This document shows, in pieces, positions 54,453-61,761 of a stretch of DNA of 64,000 bases. The notes beneath the pieces are model-generated. The model made no database searches. It was not told the origin of the DNA and worked only from the letters and a program-made list of their open reading frames with translations. Numbering within the stretch: the first letter of the stretch is position 1; each line of letters opens with the position of its first letter. Both the position numbers and the translations under genes were made by a program. The stretch comes from Carboxylicivirga taeanensis. GTDB lineage: Bacteria > Bacteroidota > Bacteroidia > Bacteroidales > Marinilabiliaceae. Location: positions 390,779-454,778 of the forward strand of contig NZ_JBPUSJ010000004.1 of NCBI RefSeq assembly GCF_051851475.1, read 5' to 3'.

Positions 54453-56405
54453 ATGAATGATTTTCAATATCAGGTGGAGCAATTTGCCGACCTGCGCATA
54501 TTACGATACAGAATCCCGGGTTTTGAACAGCTGCCACTTAAGCAAAAACAGTATATCTATTACCTCTCACAAGCGGCGCTGGCAGGGCGCGATATTATTT
54601 GGGATCAGAATAATGAATACAATTTGTGGCTCAGAAAATGCTTAGATACCCTATATCAGACAGTGGATCCGGCCGATGCTGCCTATGAGGATTTAACCGT
54701 GTTTTACAAGCGTGTTTTGTTTTCAAACGGCTTGCATCACCATTACAGTACCACAAAGCTAAAGCCTTCGTTCACCGCTCAAAAGCTCAAAGCCTGGATA
54801 CAAAACCTTTCTGAGGAGCAGCTAAAGCAGCTGAATTGTAACTCCTGCGAGGCCCTTTTTGAGCGTATGGAAATGCTGCTTTTTAATGAGCAGTACATGG
54901 CTAAGCGGGTCTGTCAGGACGAACATCAGGACATTGTAGTTGCTTCGGCCAATAATTTCTATAAAGAGGTCACTCAGAAAGAGGCAGAGCAGTTTTACAG
55001 CCAACAGATTGATAAGGAAGATAAGCAGCCTGTTTCATACGGACTCAATTCGCGTTTAGTAAAGCAGGATGGTGAGCTTAAAGAGGAAAAATGGTGCATT
55101 GGAGGTATGTACTCACAAGCCTTGCAGCAAATTGTGTATTGGTTGCAACAGGCCGCCGGGGTATGTGAAAATGCGCAACAAAAAATAGTCATTCATCACC
55201 TGTGCGAATATTATCAATCAGGCGATCTTAGCATGTTTGATGCCTATAGCATTGAATGGCTAAAGGAGCAGGAGGGACAAGTTGACTTCATCAACGGGTT
55301 TATAGAAGTGTATGGTGACCCTTTGGGCTTTAAAGCAACCTGGGAGAGTCTGGTTAATATTATTGATCAACCTGAAACCGATAAGGCATCGGTTATCAGT
55401 GCTAATGCGCAGTGGTTCGAAGATCATTCGCCAGTAATGGAAGAACATCGCAAAGCGAAAGTTACTGGTGTAAGCATGAAGGTCATAAACGCCATTATGT
55501 TGGGAGGCGATTGCTACCCGGCTTCGCCACTCGGCATTAACCTGCCAAATGCGGAATGGATGAGGGAAGTTCATGGATCAAAGTCTGTGTCCTTAAACAA
55601 CATCAGTGAGGCCTATGAGATGGCTTCATTAACATCAGGTGTAATTGAAGAGTTTGCCTGCACCCCTGAGGAGCTGAGTTTGCATAAAAAGTATGGAGCG
55701 CTGGCCGATCACCTCCATACGCATCTGCACGAATGTGTGGGCCATGGCTCGGGCAGGCTGGAGCAGGGTGTTCGCTCCGATGATTTAAAGGCTTACAGTT
55801 CGGTAATTGAAGAAGCCAGAGCCGATTTATTTGGTCTTTACTTTATGGCGGATCCTAAAATGCTGGAACTTAATTTAGTGCCGCACATGGATGTGGCTAA
55901 AGCGCAGTACAATTCTTACATACGGAATGGTTTAATGGTTCAGCTGGCCCGAATTAGTGAAGGCGCCAATATTGAGCAAACCCACATGCGCAACCGCCAG
56001 TTAATTGCCAGCTGGGTTTTCGAACAAGGAAGTGCCAGCGGTGTGATAGAGAAGGTTACCCGCGAAAATAAAACCTATTACAAAATTAACGACTACGAGC
56101 AGTTGCGTCAGTTATTTGGAGCCTTACTCAAGGAGGTGCAGCGCATCAAATCGCAGGGCGATTATGAGGCCGCTCGCCAACTGGTCGAAAGCTATGGCGT
56201 TAAGGTGAACCCCGACATCCATCAGGAAGTCCTTGTGCGTTATGGGCAACTTAATGTAGCTCCATATGCCGGTTTTATCAACCCAAAGCTGGAGCCGGTT
56301 ACGGATGCCTCCGGGCAAATAGTGGATGTAAAGGTATCCTATAAAGAGGGTTTTATTGAGCAGATGTTGAGGTATAACCGGGAATATAGCACAATTCAGG
56401 CTTAA
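54453..56405 (+). CDS. Dipeptidyl-peptidase III (family M49 zinc peptidase)
   Basis: Releases dipeptides from the N-terminus of short oligopeptides. The M49 zinc signature HECVGH is at residues 426-431, and the second motif EEARAD, with the third zinc ligand, starts at Glu453. Together they define the family; bacterial and eukaryotic members have HELLGH or HECLGH at the first site. The 650-residue length matches bacterial DPP III. There is no signal peptide, so the enzyme should act in the cytoplasm, finishing peptides that have been imported. It follows a secreted protein of unknown function by 32 bases and is followed by a cobalamin riboswitch. No strong terminator was found after it, only a weak 7-bp hairpin at 56406-56433. 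Confidence 0.92.
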   Translation: MNDFQYQVEQFADLRILRYRIPGFEQLPLKQKQYIYYLSQAALAGRDIIWDQNNEYNLWLRKCLDTLYQTVDPADAAYEDLTVFYKRVLFSNGLHHHYSTTKLKPSFTAQKLKAWIQNLSEEQLKQLNCNSCEALFERMEMLLFNEQYMAKRVCQDEHQDIVVASANNFYKEVTQKEAEQFYSQQIDKEDKQPVSYGLNSRLVKQDGELKEEKWCIGGMYSQALQQIVYWLQQAAGVCENAQQKIVIHHLCEYYQSGDLSMFDAYSIEWLKEQEGQVDFINGFIEVYGDPLGFKATWESLVNIIDQPETDKASVISANAQWFEDHSPVMEEHRKAKVTGVSMKVINAIMLGGDCYPASPLGINLPNAEWMREVHGSKSVSLNNISEAYEMASLTSGVIEEFACTPEELSLHKKYGALADHLHTHLHECVGHGSGRLEQGVRSDDLKAYSSVIEEARADLFGLYFMADPKMLELNLVPHMDVAKAQYNSYIRNGLMVQLARISEGANIEQTHMRNRQLIASWVFEQGSASGVIEKVTRENKTYYKINDYEQLRQLFGALLKEVQRIKSQGDYEAARQLVESYGVKVNPDIHQEVLVRYGQLNVAPYAGFINPKLEPVTDASGQIVDVKVSYKEGFIEQMLRYNREYSTIQA

Positions 56406-56478
56406 CAAAGCTCTGCCGAGTGAAGCAGCTTTGAGAGTATTTAACATCCAAAGCTTAACACTTGTCGGCATAAAACAT

Positions 56479-56486
56479 TACTTTTG
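56479..56486 (+). promoter_or_regulatory. -7 element of the cobalamin transport operon
   Basis: TACTTTTG matches TAnnTTTG exactly and lies just upstream of the riboswitch, so transcription should start near 56492 and include it. The -33 TTG is not at ideal spacing. Confidence 0.5.
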
Positions 56487-56493
56487 CAGTATA

Positions 56494-56635
56494 ATACAGA
56501 AAGGGAATCAGGTTAAACGCCTGAGCTGTTCCCGCAGCCGTAGTCTGTGCCTGTTGCAGGAACTTTGTTTCGATAACCACTGTTCATTAGAATCGGGAAG
56601 GGGAGACAAAGAAAGAGAGCCGGAAAACCTGTCTG
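56494..56635 (+). promoter_or_regulatory. Cobalamin (B12) riboswitch
   Basis: The stretch shows the conserved order of the cobalamin aptamer: AGGGAATC near 56502, GGTTAAA..CGCCTGA, then GAGCTGTTCCCGCAGCCGTA (the B12 box area, 56524-56542), AACCACTG near 56575, GGGAAGG near 56595, and GAGCCGGAAAACCTGTC at 56617-56633. The GGGAA and TTCCC segments can pair. It lies in front of a substrate-binding, permease and ATPase operon, as expected for a switch that shuts off corrinoid uptake when cobalamin is plentiful. Exact outer ends are approximate. Confidence 0.92.
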
Positions 56636-56674
56636 ATTATGCATTTTATTCATAGATCTTTCGGAGAAAAAGAG

Positions 56675-57820
56675 ATGATTAGACTTATAACTTCATTCGT
56701 ATTTGCAAGTGTTTTACTGATGGCGTGTCAAAACCGGCCATCAAACCGTAGCAATCAATCTTCAAATGTACAGCCCGACAGTACTTATACACCCAGGCAC
56801 GCCAAGGGCTTTACTATTAATTATTTCGATGGTTATTCGCAAATAGTTATGAATGATCCATGGGGGGATAGCAGCAAGTCTGAAACGCTTGTTCTGGTTT
56901 CTGATACCACAAAGCTGGAGGCAGTGAAAAAGGCGAACGATCTGGTACTGGTGCAGCCGGTTAATAAATGGATCGCCTTGTCGTCAACCATGGTGAATTA
57001 TGCCAATAGCCTCGAAATGAAGCAGACGATCAAAGGGGTGGCGGAGCCTCAGTACATTGCCGATGCCTATATTCAACAAGGCATTGCCGAAGGTACTATT
57101 AAGGACGTAGGCCTGGCTGTGGCGCCCGATGTGGAGGTGATGGTGAATATGGAACCTGACTTTATGATGGTTTCCCCGTTTAAGGACAATCACTTTAATG
57201 CTGTCAAAGCTGCAGGAGTTCCGGTAATTACCAATGCCGATTACCTCGAACACACACCATTGGGCCGTGCCGAGTGGCTGGTTTTTGTGGGAGAACTCTT
57301 GGGTAAGGGCAATAAAGCCAAGCGCTTGTTTGCTGATATAGAAACAGCTTATCTGGATGTGAAAGAAAAAGTGGCGCAGCTAAATGAAAAGCCATCCATC
57401 TTTACAGGTCATATTTATCAGGGCATATGGCACACGCCAGCGGGAGAGAGTTACATGGCTAACTTTTTCAAGGATGCGGGCTGTAACTATATCTATCGTG
57501 AAACAAAGGGGACCGGCTCTTTATCTCTCGACTATGAAACCATTATCGAGAAAGCCGAAGATACTGATTACTGGGTATTGATTATTAACCATCCCACCGA
57601 TGTAACTTACACCGAGATAGCCCGAATTGACAACCGCTATACAGATTTTTCGGCTTATAAAAACAAAAAAATAATAGTAACCAATTCCTCACAATCTCAG
57701 TACTTTGAGAAAGGATTATTGCAACCGCACATCGTCCTTAAGGACTTGGTACACGCTGTTCATCCTGCATTTTCACCAAAGTATCAGCCGGCCTATTTTC
57801 AATTGATAAGTAAAGAATAA
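56675..57820 (+). CDS. btuF: Cobalamin ABC transporter substrate-binding lipoprotein (BtuF-like)
   Basis: Captures cobalamin or a related corrinoid in the periplasm and hands it to the permease. From the ATG at 56675 the 381-residue product has a lipoprotein signal with acylated Cys18 (VLLMAC) and then a helix-linked two-lobe fold of the iron/B12-binding family, with segments such as PDFMMVSPFKDNHFNAVKAAGVPVI, EWLVFVGELLGKGNKAKRLF (each quoted only in part here as DFMMVSPF and LVFVGELLGKG) and TGTGSLSLDYETII near residue 285. Such proteins also bind iron-siderophores, and the family alone cannot tell them apart; the upstream cobalamin riboswitch decides for B12. The frame opens further upstream at ATG 56639, but that lies next to the riboswitch expression platform and breaks the signal peptide. 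Three bases separate it from the permease gene. Confidence 0.88.
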   Translation: MIRLITSFVFASVLLMACQNRPSNRSNQSSNVQPDSTYTPRHAKGFTINYFDGYSQIVMNDPWGDSSKSETLVLVSDTTKLEAVKKANDLVLVQPVNKWIALSSTMVNYANSLEMKQTIKGVAEPQYIADAYIQQGIAEGTIKDVGLAVAPDVEVMVNMEPDFMMVSPFKDNHFNAVKAAGVPVITNADYLEHTPLGRAEWLVFVGELLGKGNKAKRLFADIETAYLDVKEKVAQLNEKPSIFTGHIYQGIWHTPAGESYMANFFKDAGCNYIYRETKGTGSLSLDYETIIEKAEDTDYWVLIINHPTDVTYTEIARIDNRYTDFSAYKNKKIIVTNSSQSQYFEKGLLQPHIVLKDLVHAVHPAFSPKYQPAYFQLISKE

Positions 57821-57822
57821 TT

Positions 57823-58869
57823 ATGGAAGAGCAACGAATAAAGTGGTTTTTGGGATTTGCATTGTTGGTTATTTCGTTGGTGCTATTCTTTTTAATAAAC
57901 ATTGGTTTTGGTTCCGTATCTATTCCGCTCGAAGATATTGTGCGCATTATACTGGGGGAAGAGGCCTCTCGTACGGCCTACGCATCCATCATCCTGAAAT
58001 CGCGTTTACCACAAACCATAACCGCCATTTTAGCAGGAGCCGGATTGGCGGTGGGAGGCTTACAGATGCAAACCCTGTTTCGAAACCCCTTGGCCGGACC
58101 ATCTATTCTGGGCATCAGCAGTGGTGCAGGACTTGGTGTAGCGCTGGTGGTATTGTTTGCAGGAAATATTTTGGGAGTCACCATTAGCGGTTATGGTTTG
58201 TTTGGACACCTGACCGTGGTAGGAGCTGCTTTCTTAGGGGCCTTTCTAATTCTTTTGCTCATCGTATTTTTTGCCCGTGCCTTGCGCGATAATACCATTC
58301 TGCTTATTGTTGGCATTATGGTAGGCTATGCCGCTTCGGCCATCATTGGCGTGATGAAATTTTACAGCCCCAAAGAGGATGTACATGCTTACGTTATCTG
58401 GGGCTTAGGCAGTTTTGCCAATGTGAGCTGGGAGCATTTATTAATTCTTATTCCGGTGGTCATTTTTGGCTTAGTAATGAGCCTTCTGCTCGTTAAACCA
58501 CTAAATGTTCTGTTGTTAGGCGAGAACTATGCGGAGAATTTGGGCATTAACATCAAGAATACCCGTTTAGCTATTTTGTTGTGCACCGGCTTATTAACCG
58601 CAGCCATCACCGCGTTTTGCGGGCCCATTGCTTTTTTGGGGCTGGCTGTTCCGCATTTGACGAAAGGCCTGTTTCGCACCAGTGATCAAAAGGTGCTGCT
58701 GCCGGCAGTGATACTGGCTGGTGCTGTATTGGCACTGTTTTGTAACTTTATAGCCCGGCTACCCGGCTTTGACGGCGCCCTGCCAATTAATGTGGTGACG
58801 GGTCTTATCGGTGCCCCTATTGTGATATCAGTGATTATTAAACGACGAAAGATGAACGCCAATGGATAG
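57823..58869 (+). CDS. btuC: Cobalamin ABC transporter permease (BtuC-like)
   Basis: Inner-membrane channel subunit of the FecCD/BtuC family. The 348-residue chain has about nine or ten hydrophobic segments, starting at about residues 8-28. Recognisable family motifs are SRLPQTITAILAGAGLAVGG near residue 55, FRNPLAGPSILGISSGAGLG near 85, LLLGENYAENLGIN near 225 and FCGPIAFLGLAVPHL near 265, the last being the site that contacts the ATPase. It follows the binding-protein gene by two bases and overlaps the ATPase gene by eight, which shows a tightly coupled operon. Specificity for cobalamin is inferred from the riboswitch. Confidence 0.92.
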   Translation: MEEQRIKWFLGFALLVISLVLFFLINIGFGSVSIPLEDIVRIILGEEASRTAYASIILKSRLPQTITAILAGAGLAVGGLQMQTLFRNPLAGPSILGISSGAGLGVALVVLFAGNILGVTISGYGLFGHLTVVGAAFLGAFLILLLIVFFARALRDNTILLIVGIMVGYAASAIIGVMKFYSPKEDVHAYVIWGLGSFANVSWEHLLILIPVVIFGLVMSLLLVKPLNVLLLGENYAENLGINIKNTRLAILLCTGLLTAAITAFCGPIAFLGLAVPHLTKGLFRTSDQKVLLPAVILAGAVLALFCNFIARLPGFDGALPINVVTGLIGAPIVISVIIKRRKMNANG

Positions 58870-59878
58870 TAATGTGCTTTTACAATCGCATGATTTAGCT
58901 GTTGGCTACAAGGGCAACAGCGATAAAGAGACGGTGCTGCATCAGCACATAAACGTGCAGTTGCATCGCGGGGAGTTTGCCTGTTTGCTGGGACCCAATG
59001 GTGCCGGTAAATCGACACTCATAAAAACCTTAAGTGGTTTTATCCCTCAAATTAAAGGACGTATTGCCATTAATGGCATTGACCTGAGCAGCATTAAACG
59101 GAGTCAGCTGGCTAAAGAGGTATCGGTGGTGCTGACCGAGAAATTGCATATCAGCAACATGACTGTTTTCGACCTGGTGGCACTGGGGCGCACACCTTAT
59201 ACCGATTTTTTTGGGGTGCTAAGCAAGGAGGATAAGCAGTTGGTTTTAAAGGCCATTGAAGATGTTGGCTTATCAGGCTTTGCCAACCGCCAATTGATGT
59301 GCATGAGCGATGGGGAGCGACAAAAAGCCATGATAGCAAAAGCTTTGGTTCAGGACACACCCCTAATTATTCTGGATGAACCAACCGCATTTTTAGATTT
59401 GCCCAGTAAAATCGAAATCGTTCAGCTACTAAAAAAGCTGGCTCGCGAAAAAAACAGAGGCATCCTTTTATCAACGCATGACCTGGATTTAGCCTTGCAG
59501 CTGGCCGATAAGATTTGGCTATTGGCTCAGGGACGTGCCCTCGAAGCGGGTATTCCCGAAGATTTGGTGCTTGCCAACGGGTTTCGTCGCTTTTTTGAAA
59601 AGGAAGGCATTCTGTTTGATAACGAAAGTGGCTCGTTTAAGGTGGAACGGGAGCAAATGAAAACCATCCGGGTGATTGGCAAAGGAGTGGAGTATAAATG
59701 GCTGAGTCATGCCCTCAACCGAACCGGCTATTTAACCACCAAAGATGAGGGGAACTACCCCAAAATAGAAGTGGACAGCGGCGCCAATAAGGCCTATATT
59801 CTGCACCAGACTGATGGCAGCAGACACGAGATGCGGACCATAGAAGACTTATTACTGCAGATAAGCCGGGGACACTAA
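58862..59878 (+). CDS. btuD: Cobalamin ABC transporter ATPase (BtuD-like) with C-terminal extension
   Basis: Cytoplasmic ATPase that powers the permease. The core (residues 1-255) has Walker A GPNGAGKST with Lys50, a Q-loop in EVSVVLTEKL, signature MSDGERQKAMIAKAL, Walker B LIILDEPTAFLD with Asp172 and the switch histidine in LLSTHDLDL. The signature starts MSDGE instead of LSGGQ, a variant I have seen in Bacteroidota FecE-type ATPases. Residues from about 262 on form an extra domain of about 75 residues (VIGKGVEYKWLSHALNRTGY, ending LLLQISRGH) absent from the enterobacterial BtuD. I do not know its function; it may sense a regulator or partner. Translation overlaps the permease gene by eight bases. 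Confidence 0.88.
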   Translation: MDSNVLLQSHDLAVGYKGNSDKETVLHQHINVQLHRGEFACLLGPNGAGKSTLIKTLSGFIPQIKGRIAINGIDLSSIKRSQLAKEVSVVLTEKLHISNMTVFDLVALGRTPYTDFFGVLSKEDKQLVLKAIEDVGLSGFANRQLMCMSDGERQKAMIAKALVQDTPLIILDEPTAFLDLPSKIEIVQLLKKLAREKNRGILLSTHDLDLALQLADKIWLLAQGRALEAGIPEDLVLANGFRRFFEKEGILFDNESGSFKVEREQMKTIRVIGKGVEYKWLSHALNRTGYLTTKDEGNYPKIEVDSGANKAYILHQTDGSRHEMRTIEDLLLQISRGH

Positions 59879-59992
59879 TGAGGTTGTCGCCCTGAGTGTG
59901 CTGTGTTCGCTCGGAAGCTTTGTAGTTGTGTACTTTGAACATAACTGACCTTTTCTGAACTAACATAAAACGTAGTCTGGTGATGGACGCCT

Positions 59993-60000
59993 TAACTTTG
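59993..60000 (+). promoter_or_regulatory. -7 element of the first sulfatase gene
   Basis: TAACTTTG matches TAnnTTTG exactly, 30 bases before the ATG at 60031. The 10-mer CTTTGTAGTT overlaps it (59996-60005) and is also present at 59918-59927. Confidence 0.48.
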
Positions 60001-60030
60001 TAGTTATCGTCAATCACAAGAAATAGTTTT

Positions 60031-61509
60031 ATGAATTTAAACTCCAGGAATTTTATTTTAGTCTGGCTCGTTCTTTTTGCAGCGAGCCTCACGGGTTGTC
60101 ATCAACAGAAGCAACCAAATGTCGTGATTATTTTTACCGATGATCAAGGCTACAACGACCTCTCATGCTATGGCGCTACCGATTTTGAGACCCCCCATTT
60201 GGATAAGCTGGCCGAAGATGGTATTCGTTTTACCAATTTCCATGTGAGCACAGCCGTTTGCAGTGCCTCCCGATCGGCCTTGCTGACCGGTTGTTACAAT
60301 GAACGGATCAGCGTACGTGGCGCCTACATGCCTTGGGATACATTGGTGGGGCTTAATCCTCAAGAGGTAACCATTGCCGATATGCTGAAACAGCAGGGCT
60401 ATGCCACTGGCATGGTAGGTAAGTGGCACCTGGGCCGTAATGAAGCTTTTTTACCGCTTCAGCAAGGGTTTGATGAGTACTATGGCATTCCCTATTCTAA
60501 TGATATGTGGCCTGTTGATTATGATGGCGTTTCGGTGCACGAAAAGGATTCGGTTTCTAAACCCTGGAAACTGAAATATCCGCCGTTACCCATTCTGGAA
60601 GGCAATCAAATAGTGGAGGAGATCCATACGCTCGAACAGCAGGCTCAAATAACGACACTATATACTCAAAAGGCAGTCGACTTTATAAAGCGTAACAAAA
60701 CAAAACCGTTTTTTCTGTACCTGGCGCATTCAATGCCACATGCACCCTTGGCCGTTTCCGAAAAATTTAAAGGGAAAAGCGAGCAGGGGCTTTATGGAGA
60801 TGTCATGATGGAAATTGACTGGTCGGTTGGTCAGGTGATGCAAGCCCTCAAAGAGGAAGGAATTGATGAAAACACATTGGTGGTGTTTGCCAGCGATAAT
60901 GGCCCGTGGTTGTGTTTTGGTAACCATGCCGGCTCCGCAGCCCCTTTGCGCGAAGGGAAAGGTTCCATGTGGGAAGGAGGACACCGGGTGCCATGCATCA
61001 TGCACTGGCCGCAACAAATACCGGCTCGTCAGGTAAGCGATAAAATCGCAACCACCATGGATTTATTGCCAACCATAGCGGCGGTAACGGGAGCACAGCT
61101 ACCGGCCAATAAAATTGACGGGGTAGATATCACGGCCTTGTTGAAAGGTGAGCAGGTTACGCCACGCGACGAATTTTGGTGCTATTATGGCGGAGAGTTG
61201 CATGCCGTAAAAAAGGGTGACTGGAAATTATATTTTCCGCATGAGTACCGTTCCTACCGTCAGCATCCTCCGGGTAAAGACGGCTATCCGGGATGGACCA
61301 AGCAGATGCCATGCGGGCTGGAATTATACAATCTAAAATCGGATATTGAGGAGGCGCATAATGTTATTGATCAGCATCCGGATGTGGTGGCTCAACTGCA
61401 GGCCATTGCTGAACAGGCAAGATATGAATTGGGCGACCGACTCCAGAATATGGAAGGACAAGAAGTACGTCCTCTTGGTCGCATTGACGCGGAGGCCCTA
61501 AGCAACTAA
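60031..61509 (+). CDS. Family S1 sulfatase, lipoprotein (arylsulfatase-like)
   Basis: Removes sulfate groups from a sulfated glycan or related ester, probably at the cell surface or in the periplasm. A lipoprotein signal peptide ends in LTGC (acylated Cys23). The sulfatase core starts NVVIIFTDDQGYNDLSCYG with metal-binding Asp-Asp. The formylglycine site is Cys77 in CSASR, fitting the C-x-A-x-R variant, followed by the helix GYATGMVGKWHLG with the catalytic Lys and His. VFASDNGPW near residue 290 supplies further metal ligands. The 492-residue length is normal. An anaerobic sulfatase-maturating enzyme is needed to make the formylglycine and must be encoded elsewhere. It has its own promoter and faces no visible hydrolase partner; the second sulfatase 250 bases on is the only glycan enzyme nearby. 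Confidence 0.9.
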   Translation: MNLNSRNFILVWLVLFAASLTGCHQQKQPNVVIIFTDDQGYNDLSCYGATDFETPHLDKLAEDGIRFTNFHVSTAVCSASRSALLTGCYNERISVRGAYMPWDTLVGLNPQEVTIADMLKQQGYATGMVGKWHLGRNEAFLPLQQGFDEYYGIPYSNDMWPVDYDGVSVHEKDSVSKPWKLKYPPLPILEGNQIVEEIHTLEQQAQITTLYTQKAVDFIKRNKTKPFFLYLAHSMPHAPLAVSEKFKGKSEQGLYGDVMMEIDWSVGQVMQALKEEGIDENTLVVFASDNGPWLCFGNHAGSAAPLREGKGSMWEGGHRVPCIMHWPQQIPARQVSDKIATTMDLLPTIAAVTGAQLPANKIDGVDITALLKGEQVTPRDEFWCYYGGELHAVKKGDWKLYFPHEYRSYRQHPPGKDGYPGWTKQMPCGLELYNLKSDIEEAHNVIDQHPDVVAQLQAIAEQARYELGDRLQNMEGQEVRPLGRIDAEALSN

Positions 61510-61761
61510 TCACCTTCTAACAGTTCTTTTCTGCACCCACCGGCTTCCCCCCGGTGAAGTGCGAAAGGTGAAGAGGGGATTTGCTTAGGGTGTGTCACCG
61601 CTTTCAATGCCCAATTATTTGAGTTCGACGTAGAATTTAAGGTTATTAAAATAACAAGCATGAAACGACCATGCAAATTTGATTATCCAGATTGATACAC
61701 AGGCGGATGAACAAATTTATTTGGGAGTTCCATTTGACCATTGAAAAATAAATTTGAACAG
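61510..61761. other. Gap between the sulfatase genes with a GC-rich hairpin
   Basis: CACCGG (61538-61543) and CCGGTG (61551-61556) form a short perfect hairpin without a T-run, so it is not a convincing intrinsic terminator. No promoter with TAnnTTTG was found. Nothing else is recognisable. Confidence 0.3.

Noticed and set aside
56406..56433. Hairpin after the DPP III gene as an intrinsic terminator
   Set aside because: The CAAAGCT/AGCTTTG stem has only seven pairs and is not followed by a T-run.
56639..56674. ATG 12 codons upstream of the B12-binding lipoprotein
   Set aside because: It adjoins the riboswitch expression platform and would place a polar stretch before the lipoprotein signal peptide.
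57843..58187. 114-codon plus-strand frame inside the permease gene
   Set aside because: Out-of-frame shadow of btuC; the main frame has all the family motifs.
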